This document shows positions 1 to 5,538 of a stretch of 5,538 bases of DNA, piece after piece; the stretch's first letter is position 1, and every line of letters begins with the position of its first letter. The notes under the pieces are model-generated. The model did no database searches, was not told the DNA's origin, and saw only the letters and a list, made by a program, of their open reading frames with translations. Source of the DNA: Anaerolineaceae bacterium (lineage in GTDB: Bacteria > Chloroflexota > Anaerolineae > Anaerolineales > Anaerolineaceae); NCBI GenBank assembly GCA_011620445.1, contig WOZB01000126.1, positions 1 through 5,538 of the forward strand, read 5' to 3'. Both the position numbers and the translations under genes were made by a program.

Positions 1-5
1 GCGTT

Positions 6-1580
6 ATGCTGCCAAGTTACCGGATCCGTCAGAGAGACTATTTACTGGAGATTTCACGAGCACTAACCGAGGAACTTAACCTCGAGGCTTTGCTCACCCG
101 GATTCTCTCCATTTCAGTAGATATGCTCTCAGGCCAGGCTGGTTTTATATCACTAAACGATGACAATGAGAACTGGAGCATAAAAGTTGCCCAGGGCATC
201 CCCAGCGCGCTCATCAGCCGCTTAAACGTGTGGATGAAGAATCTGGGGCATTCCGATAAAGTTCCCGATTTGCTGCCAGAGGTGAATAGCTACCTCAAAG
301 AAGTCTCCATGGGAGCTTTGAACGGTATTGGTTTGCCGCTGATTGTTCAACGGAAACAAATCGGGGTTATCTACGTATTAAGAAATTCCGAAACCGTTTT
401 CAATCAGGATGATCTTTCAATCCTGAGCAGTTTTGCCAATCAGGCTGCTATTGCCGTGCGCAATGCCCGCCTGTATGACCAATCTATTGAGCAAAGCTTG
501 CGATTGGCTGCGCTTTTCAGAGCCGTCGCGGACGGAATCCTGATTTTGGATACAGAATTGAAAGTCTCTCAGGTAAATACCAGCCTTGAGAGAATGCTCA
601 ACTTAAGCCAATCTGAACTGATTGGCAAAAATTACACGGATGTGATTATCTGGGTGGACAAACCGAAAGGGGTCAGCCTTGAAGAATCCATTCGCACCTA
701 TTGGGCAAAGCACTCCCGCGAGGAGTTGATACTTGAAGGTGAAATCAAGCGTTCCAACGGGCTTGCGCCTCTGCCGATATCGATCTCTTACGCACCTCTC
801 TTTGATGAGAAAGGCCGACTGATTAATATCATTTGCTCCGTTCAAGACATTTCGCGGTTCAGGGAAGCCGACGAGTTGAAAACCAATTTCATTTCGGTGG
901 TGAGCCATGAACTCAAAACCCCGATTGCCCTCATCAAAGGCTATGCCAGCACTTTGCGCAGAGATGATGTTACCTGGGATAAGAAAACAGTCCAGGATAG
1001 TCTGTGTGTCATTGAAGACGAGGCAGACCACCTGGCTTTGATGGTGGAGGACCTCTTGGATGCCAGCCGCCTGCAAGCTACTGGCGGCGTAGCCCTCAAG
1101 AAATCGCAAGTCGATCTGGCTGAACTCTCAGCTGAAGTGGTGGACCGCTTTAAGAAGCAGGAACAAAATCACAGCTTCCGCCTTAGTTTTCCGACTGATT
1201 TTCCCACGGTAGCGGGTGATGAATACCGCCTGCGCCAGGTACTGACCAATCTCATTTCAAACGCCGTCAAATACACCCAGGAAGGTGAAATTTCGGTTAC
1301 AGGACGGGCGAACGCTCGGGAAGTACAGGTCTCCGTTCGGGATCACGGTACTGGTTTTGATCCGGTGGATATCCCGCACATTTTTGATCGCTTTTATCGC
1401 TCTGAGGAAGCCATCAAGAAAACCAAAGGCACCGGGCTGGGGCTTTATCTATGCAAAGCTATCATCACTGCGCATGGCGGCCGTATTTGGGTGAATGAAG
1501 ATTATCGTGAGGGAGCTGAAATCAATTTTGTAATCCCACGCGAAGACAAGCAAATTCCACTATTAAGGTTGGGCAAATGA
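6..1580 (+). CDS. Soluble GAF-PAS sensor histidine kinase
   Basis: Two-component sensor kinase of 524 residues that should autophosphorylate on His and pass the phosphate to a response regulator not present here. Visible order: GAF domain (about 20-155), PAS domain (about 165-285), HisKA dimerisation domain with H-box SHELKTP (phosphoacceptor His301), then a HATPase domain with N-box around Asn419 (TNLISNAVKY), G1 box DHGTG (446-450), F-box FDRFY (460-464) and G2 box KGTGLGL (474-480). All catalytic motifs are intact, so it looks active. No signal peptide or membrane segment is seen, so it is probably cytosolic and senses an internal signal; the ligand cannot be told. The start at 6 fits how related Anaerolineae kinases begin ('RQRDYLLEISRALTEEL'), but only five bases precede it, the frame is open there, and no ribosome site can be checked, so a longer N-terminus is possible. 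Its stop overlaps the next gene's start. Confidence 0.95.
   Translation: MLPSYRIRQRDYLLEISRALTEELNLEALLTRILSISVDMLSGQAGFISLNDDNENWSIKVAQGIPSALISRLNVWMKNLGHSDKVPDLLPEVNSYLKEVSMGALNGIGLPLIVQRKQIGVIYVLRNSETVFNQDDLSILSSFANQAAIAVRNARLYDQSIEQSLRLAALFRAVADGILILDTELKVSQVNTSLERMLNLSQSELIGKNYTDVIIWVDKPKGVSLEESIRTYWAKHSREELILEGEIKRSNGLAPLPISISYAPLFDEKGRLINIICSVQDISRFREADELKTNFISVVSHELKTPIALIKGYASTLRRDDVTWDKKTVQDSLCVIEDEADHLALMVEDLLDASRLQATGGVALKKSQVDLAELSAEVVDRFKKQEQNHSFRLSFPTDFPTVAGDEYRLRQVLTNLISNAVKYTQEGEISVTGRANAREVQVSVRDHGTGFDPVDIPHIFDRFYRSEEAIKKTKGTGLGLYLCKAIITAHGGRIWVNEDYREGAEINFVIPREDKQIPLLRLGK
1565..1568 (+). promoter_or_regulatory. Ribosome binding site of the biotin ligase gene, inside the kinase gene
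   Basis: TAAGG (AAGG at 1565-1568) lies 8 nt before the ATG at 1577 and matches part of the anti-Shine-Dalgarno complement. It supports the 1577 start, where ATGA serves both as the ligase start (ATG) and the kinase stop (TGA). This arrangement usually means translational coupling. Confidence 0.6.
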
Positions 1581-2335
1581 GCCATTTAAAAGATCTTGAA
1601 GTTCCAGGTTTTACCATCAACTATATGGAAGAAACGGATTCCACCAACGATGATTGCCTGAAGGCTGCTGAAAATGGCGCGCCGGAATATTCCGTTTTCG
1701 TTGCCGATTTCCAAAAACAAGGTCGCGGCCGCGGTGGCCGGGAGTGGAATTCCACCCGCAAGTCATCGCTTACATTTTCGGTTTTGCTGTATCCGACCCC
1801 TGAAAAGACGCGCTACGCGGGGCGTTTCAGCGCGTTGGGAGCGCTTAGCCTGGTGCGGGCCTTGGAAAACCTGGAAGAGATCAAAACCTTTATTAAATGG
1901 CCGAATGATGTTTTGCTCAAAAACCAAAAGATTGCCGGCGTGCTGGTTGAATCCCTGTGGGATGGCGAGCAGTTAAAAGCCATCATTCTGGGGATGGGAA
2001 TCAATATTTTGGAAGAATCCATCCCGGATGTCAAACGCATTATCTACCCTGCCACCAGTATCCAAAGCAAAACCGGCAAAGCATTAGACCGCGCCCAATT
2101 ACTAAAAGAGATCTTAGAACAGATCATGGAATTACGGCCTATTTTCCCGACCAAAGAATTCATCGACTTATGGAATGAGCACCTGGCCTATAAAGGCGAA
2201 GAAGCCTTTTTCCATGCTGATGATGGCAGGCTTCTCCGTTATTTAATCCAATATGTTGATGAAGATGGTTGCCTGATCGTGCGCAATCACCTGGGCAAGA
2301 TTCAGAAAGTTTCCTCCGGCGAATTGGCGGCCTGA
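1577..2335 (+). CDS. birA: Biotin--[acetyl-CoA-carboxylase] ligase, group I (no HTH domain)
   Basis: Biotin--protein ligase of 252 residues. It makes biotinyl-5'-AMP from biotin and ATP and moves biotin to a lysine of carboxyl carrier domains such as acetyl-CoA carboxylase BCCP; it acts in the cytosol. Visible motifs: ETDSTND (19-25, biotin pocket), [10 protein letters not shown] (48-57, the adenylate-binding loop, with Gly where the E. coli enzyme has the second Arg of GRGRRGR), KWPNDV (107-112), KIAGVLVE (118-125, containing the likely catalytic Lys118) and GMGINI (139-144). The end (about 205-252) fits the small SH3-like C-terminal domain, finishing SSGEL. The protein starts almost directly at the catalytic domain, so it lacks the N-terminal helix-turn-helix of E. 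coli BirA and should not repress biotin genes. The start overlaps the kinase stop by 4 bp; the 3' end overlaps the convergent gyrA by 34 bp. The symbol birA is used by homology of the enzyme only. Confidence 0.95.
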   Translation: MSHLKDLEVPGFTINYMEETDSTNDDCLKAAENGAPEYSVFVADFQKQGRGRGGREWNSTRKSSLTFSVLLYPTPEKTRYAGRFSALGALSLVRALENLEEIKTFIKWPNDVLLKNQKIAGVLVESLWDGEQLKAIILGMGINILEESIPDVKRIIYPATSIQSKTGKALDRAQLLKEILEQIMELRPIFPTKEFIDLWNEHLAYKGEEAFFHADDGRLLRYLIQYVDEDGCLIVRNHLGKIQKVSSGELAA

Positions 2336-4872
2336 GAGGCTGCAGCTGTCGCGGAAGCGATTTCTTCCGCAGGGATGCGCGCTATCGCGGCCACGCTGTC
2401 ATCCTTTTCGAGATCCATAATCTTAACACCCTGTGTTGCCCGACCCTGCACGGAGATGCTGGAAACTTTTGTGCGCATGACAATGCCGCCCCTGGAGATG
2501 ATGGTGACTTCTTCTGCATCCTGAACAACTTTGGCTTGCACAAGGCGGCCAATCAGGTCGGTAACGTTGCGGTCGATGGTCGAAACGCCCAGAGTCCCAC
2601 GCGATTTGGGGATGTATTCCTCCAAGGGTGTGCGTTTGCCCTTTCCATTTTCGGTAATGACAAGCAGCGAGCCATGCTCTTCAACGATCTCCATTCCGAT
2701 TAAATGGTCAGTTTCCGATAAATGAATGCCGGTGACGCCCATGGTGGTACGTCCAGTCTTGCGCACCTGGTTCTCGTGGAAGCGTAAAGCTTTTCCTTCT
2801 TTGGTGACCAGGATGACGTCATCAGTACCATTGGTTGGTATAACCCAGCGCAGTTCATCTCCGGGGTCCAGGCGGATGGCAATCAAACCTGAAGTGCGTA
2901 CCACGCTGAAGTCTTCAAGAGGAATGCGTTTGACGCGGCCATTCCTTGTGGCCATGACACAGTACTTAAAGGCGTTAAAGTCCTTTACTGCGAGAATGGA
3001 AGTGACCGTTTCATCAGGCATGAGATTAATAAGGTTAATCACTGGTAAGCCTTTACTTTGCCGGCTTTCTTCAGGAACCTCAAAGACACGGCCGGAATAG
3101 ACTTTGCCTTTATCTGTAAAGAACAGCAGGGTATCCAGTGTGTTGCAACGTTGGAATAGGACAACCTGGTCTTCTTCGCGCATGGATTGGCCAAGCACGC
3201 CTCGCCCACCACGCCCCTGTGAGCGGTAAGCCAGGTCAGAAACGCGCTTGATATAGCCGCGGTTGGTGATTGAAACAAAGACAGGTTCAGCCTGGACAAG
3301 GGATTCATCAGAGAGATCAAGGTCCATGTCGTGATCAATTCGTGTACGGCGGTCATCGCCGTACTTTGCAGCCACTTCCTGGAGATCGGTTCGGATGATG
3401 CTTAAAATGCGTTGAGGGTGCGCAAGAATATCTTCAAGGTCCGCAATCAACGCTGTAACTTGCTTGTACTCCTCATCGATCTTGATGCGTTCAAGCGCAG
3501 CCAGGCGGCGCAATTGCATATCCAGGATGGCTTGAGCCTGAACCTCTGAAAGGTTGAAGCGGGTGATCAGGTTGGTTTTTGCTTCTTCACCGTCTTTGGA
3601 TTCCCGGATGGTTTTGATAACCGCGTCCAAATTATTTAAGGCGATCAGTAGACCGTCAAGAATGTGCGCACGCTTCCCGGCTTTATCCAGGTCGAACATG
3701 GTGCGGCGGGTTATGACCACCTGGCGATGCTCGAGGTAATGCACCAGGGCTTTCTTCAGAGAAAGCATGTGCGGTTCGCCATTGACCAGGGCCAGCAGCT
3801 GTACACCAAAGGTAGACTGCAGCGCTGTGTATTTGAAAAGCTGGTTGAGGACCTTTTTGGGTTGGGCAGTTCTTTTCAGCTCGATAATAATGCGCATGCC
3901 TTTGCGGTCAGATTCATCGCGCAGGTCAGATATTTGATCCAGCTTACCTTCCCGCACGAGCTCGGCAATGCGTTCGATCAAACTGGTCTTGTTAAGCTGG
4001 TACGGAATTTCGGATATCCTGATGAAGAAGCGCCCGTTTTTGTTTTCTTCGATGGTAGCTACACCGCGCATGATTAAGCGCCCCCGCCCGGTGCTGTAGG
4101 CAGAACGAATGCCTTCATCACCGACAATGATGCCGCCGGTCGGAAAATCAGGACCCGGGATGACCTGCATAAGGTCTTCGATAGTCACATCATCGATTTC
4201 GTCGAAGCGATCGATCAGAATCTCAAGGGCCTTTACCAATTCGCGCAAATTATGCGGCGGAATATTTGTGGCCATGCCAACGGCAATGCCATTGGAACCG
4301 TTCATCAGCAGGTTGGGCATACGGGCAGGCAAAACTTCGGGTTCCTGAAGGGAACCATCGAAGTTGTCAGCGAACTCGACCGTATCCTTGTCAAGATCGG
4401 TTAAAACTTCGTCTGCAATTTTAGCCAGGCGAGCTTCTGTATAACGCATGGCCGCAGGCGGGTCGCCATCTACTGAGCCAAAGTTGCCCTGGCCGTCAAT
4501 CAGGGGGTAGCGCATGGAAAAGTCCTGTGCCATGCGGGCCATCGAATCATAAACAGCGCTATCGCCGTGGGGGTGGTATTTACCAAGCACCTCACCGACA
4601 ATACGGGCAGATTTCTTGTAAGCCGAGGTGGAATGAATGCCAAGATCGTGCATGGCGTAGAGAATGCGGCGGTGCACGGGCTTAAGGCCGTCGCGTACAT
4701 CCGGTAAGGCACGGGCAACGATGACGCTCATGGCGTAGTCGAGATAGGCTGTGCGCATCTGGGAATCAATATCTACAGACTGAAGGTTGCCAGCATGATT
4801 ACCGTTGTGAGCGGTGTAATCATCTTCTTCAGGAGTACTAATTTCTTCGGGCAGGTCGGTATCTTCGGTCAT
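2302..4872 (-). CDS. gyrA: DNA gyrase subunit A
   Basis: Breakage-and-rejoining subunit of gyrase (A2B2), the type IIA topoisomerase that adds negative supercoils using ATP; 856 residues, close to the usual length (E. coli 875). The catalytic tyrosine is Tyr144 in AAMRYTE, equivalent to E. coli Tyr122 with a constant offset of 22. The winged-helix/tower core runs to about residue 520. The C-terminal domain shows six beta-pinwheel blade signatures (near 535, 585, 641, 689, 739 and 792: ITNRG, FTDKG, ATRNG, VTKEG, ITENG, ISRGG). The GyrA box QGRGGRG at 552-558 identifies gyrase rather than topoisomerase IV ParC. The quinolone-resistance region [10 protein letters not shown] carries Ser105 and Asp109 (E. 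coli Ser83 and Asp87), the sensitive-type residues. There is an acidic N-terminal extension of about 33 residues and an Ala-rich, acidic tail (about 835-856). gyrB is not adjacent. A separate promoter lies upstream; the 3' end overlaps the ligase gene. Confidence 0.99.
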   Translation of the reverse strand: MTEDTDLPEEISTPEEDDYTAHNGNHAGNLQSVDIDSQMRTAYLDYAMSVIVARALPDVRDGLKPVHRRILYAMHDLGIHSTSAYKKSARIVGEVLGKYHPHGDSAVYDSMARMAQDFSMRYPLIDGQGNFGSVDGDPPAAMRYTEARLAKIADEVLTDLDKDTVEFADNFDGSLQEPEVLPARMPNLLMNGSNGIAVGMATNIPPHNLRELVKALEILIDRFDEIDDVTIEDLMQVIPGPDFPTGGIIVGDEGIRSAYSTGRGRLIMRGVATIEENKNGRFFIRISEIPYQLNKTSLIERIAELVREGKLDQISDLRDESDRKGMRIIIELKRTAQPKKVLNQLFKYTALQSTFGVQLLALVNGEPHMLSLKKALVHYLEHRQVVITRRTMFDLDKAGKRAHILDGLLIALNNLDAVIKTIRESKDGEEAKTNLITRFNLSEVQAQAILDMQLRRLAALERIKIDEEYKQVTALIADLEDILAHPQRILSIIRTDLQEVAAKYGDDRRTRIDHDMDLDLSDESLVQAEPVFVSITNRGYIKRVSDLAYRSQGRGGRGVLGQSMREEDQVVLFQRCNTLDTLLFFTDKGKVYSGRVFEVPEESRQSKGLPVINLINLMPDETVTSILAVKDFNAFKYCVMATRNGRVKRIPLEDFSVVRTSGLIAIRLDPGDELRWVIPTNGTDDVILVTKEGKALRFHENQVRKTGRTTMGVTGIHLSETDHLIGMEIVEEHGSLLVITENGKGKRTPLEEYIPKSRGTLGVSTIDRNVTDLIGRLVQAKVVQDAEEVTIISRGGIVMRTKVSSISVQGRATQGVKIMDLEKDDSVAAIARIPAEEIASATAAASQAANSPEETF
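2351..2370. repeat. GC-rich hairpin in the convergent birA/gyrA 3' region
   Basis: A perfect 7-bp inverted repeat, GCGGAAG (2351-2357) and CTTCCGC (2364-2370), with a 6-nt loop. It begins 15 nt after the ligase stop and lies inside the last codons of gyrA. There is no T-run after it on either strand, so it is not a standard intrinsic terminator. It could protect or define the 3' end of the ligase transcript, or be a chance product of the gyrA Glu-Glu and Ala codons. Confidence 0.35.
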
Positions 4873-4884
4873 GGATTGTTCAGG

Positions 4885-4892
4885 CTCTTTTC
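4885..4892 (-). promoter_or_regulatory. Weak candidate ribosome binding site of gyrA
   Basis: Read on the minus strand, GAAAAGAG is the only purine-rich stretch before the gyrA ATG at 4872. It lies 12 nt from the start codon, farther than the usual 5-9 nt, and lacks a GGAGG core, so initiation may be only partly Shine-Dalgarno driven. No better in-frame start exists: the next Met, residue 39, is already in the conserved core. Confidence 0.35.
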
Positions 4893-4919
4893 AAAAAATA
4901 GGCTATTTACAATCTAATA

Positions 4920-4948
4920 ATTATACCCCAATGGACTGCCATTAACAA
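4920..4948 (-). promoter_or_regulatory. Sigma-70-type promoter of gyrA
   Basis: On the minus strand TTGTTA (4948-4943, 4 of 6 to the TTGACA consensus) and a perfect TATAAT (4925-4920) are separated by exactly 17 bp. Transcription would start near 4912-4914, giving a leader of about 40 nt before the gyrA ATG at 4872. The sequence after the -10 box is A+T-rich with almost no G or C for about 15 nt. This makes gyrA its own transcription unit, independent of the unknown gene upstream. Confidence 0.7.
4930..4943. repeat. Inverted repeat filling the gyrA promoter spacer
   Basis: AATGG-ACTG-CCATT is a perfect 5-bp inverted repeat with a 4-nt centre. It lies between the -10 and -35 boxes and touches the last base of the -35 box. 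The position would suit a repressor or MerR-like activator site, but arms this short arise easily by chance in A+T-rich DNA. Confidence 0.25.
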
Positions 4949-4965
4949 TTAAAATATTGAATTTT

Positions 4966-4981
4966 AGGCTTTTTTAAGCCT
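4966..4981 (-). terminator. Weak hairpin terminator candidate after the unknown gene
   Basis: AGGCTT and AAGCCT form a perfect 6-bp stem around a 4-nt A/T loop, overlapping the last base of the TGA stop codon (4983-4981) of the upstream gene. In the minus-strand direction it is followed by AAAATTCAATATTTT, so there is no immediate U-run and termination is likely partial. Some transcripts may run on into gyrA. Confidence 0.35.
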
Positions 4982-5538
4982 CAAGGACAAATATCGCGAA
5001 AAGTAGTGTTGGTTGCCCAAATAAGCTTGTCGGACTGCACAAAGTAACCAAGATAAGCGTCAATGTAAGGGTCACCGGCGTGCTGACACCCAACGACGAT
5101 CATATCTTCCCCAGCTGGCAGCGGTTCCAGGGCATCCGAACCGTCCCCAATCAGTACATCGCATTGGGTTGGAGTCAGGAGTGTGAAAGTATTGCCGGCA
5201 ATGAGCGGATCCTCTTTAATTTTTAGATACCCCGGGTAGATGCCCTTACCGTATAGGAATACAGAATACGGTTTATCGGCAAATTCTTGCATGCCTTCCG
5301 GGCTGATACCAATTTCATTCTGGATTTTTTGCAGTGGCAGGCGTTCGAGCACGGCTTGCTTGGGCTCATCATGATAAATGAAAAGCGATTTTATCTCATT
5401 GTTAAAGAAGTACCCCAGCACAAGCACAATCTTATTCCGGTACACAGAAGGGGTCTCCTGGGGCACATGCACCAGGTCAGAATCAGCTTGCAAAGTATCG
5501 CCCATTGAAAGGGGAATTAATCCGTTTGGTACTGGGTT
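4981..5538 (-). CDS. Unrecognised protein, 5' end outside the window
   Basis: I do not recognise this protein. An ATG at 5505 would give 174 residues, but no Shine-Dalgarno sequence precedes it (the bases just before are pyrimidine-rich), and the frame stays open to the window edge, reading NPVPNGLIPLS before that Met. The true start is therefore probably beyond 5538 and the gene is cut by the window. The Pro/Asn-containing stretch before Met would suit a linker following a signal peptide or lipoprotein anchor, which would make this an exported protein, but that part is not visible. The rest has a mixed alpha/beta composition, hydrophobic strands such as KIVLVLGYFF (25-34) and DMIVVGC (134-140), three Cys (115, 140, 173, counted from that Met) and no catalytic motif I can name. 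It ends next to a weak hairpin and lies upstream of gyrA in the same direction, 108 bp apart. Confidence 0.75.
   Translation of the reverse strand, partial: NPVPNGLIPLSMGDTLQADSDLVHVPQETPSVYRNKIVLVLGYFFNNEIKSLFIYHDEPKQAVLERLPLQKIQNEIGISPEGMQEFADKPYSVFLYGKGIYPGYLKIKEDPLIAGNTFTLLTPTQCDVLIGDGSDALEPLPAGEDMIVVGCQHAGDPYIDAYLGYFVQSDKLIWATNTTFRDICP

Noticed and set aside
603..1109. 168-codon open frame on the minus strand inside the kinase gene
   Set aside because: It is fully antisense to the PAS/HisKA coding region, which has intact family motifs, and its translation resembles no protein family; it is a shadow frame.
2269..2703. 144-codon plus-strand frame spanning the ligase end and the gyrA 3' region
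   Set aside because: It overlaps two certain genes in other frames, is rich in Cys, His and Asn without a motif, and has no convincing ribosome site.
3664..4077. 137-codon plus-strand frame antisense to gyrA
   Set aside because: It lies wholly within conserved GyrA coding sequence and has no recognisable features of its own.
2302..4872. Reading the type IIA topoisomerase as ParC instead of GyrA
   Set aside because: A complete GyrA box (QGRGGRG, residues 552-558) and six pinwheel blade signatures are present, which mark gyrase A.
5287..5508. 73-codon plus-strand frame opposite the unknown minus-strand gene
   Set aside because: Shorter than the minus-strand frame, which runs uninterrupted for more than 550 bases; the plus frame is more likely the shadow.
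1..5538. CRISPR array, tRNA, rRNA, insertion sequence or riboswitch
   Set aside because: No regularly spaced direct repeats, cloverleaf, transposase-like coding sequence or terminal inverted repeats were seen, and the only intergenic gap is 108 bp.

Overview
The window carries three well-supported genes plus one incomplete, unrecognised gene. On the plus strand a soluble GAF-PAS sensor histidine kinase (6-1580) overlaps by four bases (ATGA) a biotin--protein ligase of the short type without a DNA-binding domain (1577-2335). On the minus strand lie gyrA, the DNA gyrase A subunit (4872 down to 2302), and upstream of it a gene of unknown function (stop at 4981) whose reading frame stays open to the window edge.

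Organism: a bacterium with moderate base composition. The kinase reads like the GAF-PAS-HisKA-HATPase kinases common in Chloroflexota, class Anaerolineae (the 'RQRDYLLEISRALTEEL' opening, 'FISVVSHELKTPIALIKGY' around the phosphorylated histidine, and 'DLLDASRLQA' after it). This is recalled family resemblance, not a search result. The gyrA here has no gyrB next to it within the window.

Layout: the kinase and ligase probably share a transcript and are translationally coupled. The ligase and gyrA converge and overlap tail-to-tail by 34 bp, so there is no intergenic space for a normal terminator; a 7-bp GC-rich hairpin lies just inside the gyrA 3' end. The only real intergenic gap (4873-4980, A+T-rich) holds a good sigma-70-type promoter for gyrA (TTGTTA, 17 bp, TATAAT), a small inverted repeat filling its spacer, and a hairpin overlapping the stop codon of the upstream unknown gene.

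How the genes relate: the ligase (biotin attachment to carboxylases) and gyrase (DNA supercoiling) are housekeeping functions with no evident shared pathway, and the kinase has no response regulator in view. I see no mobile element, CRISPR array, tRNA, rRNA or defence-type locus, and no convincing undescribed system. The points most worth a second look are the convergent overlap, the kinase-ligase coupling, the gyrA promoter region and the unknown, probably exported, protein at the right edge.
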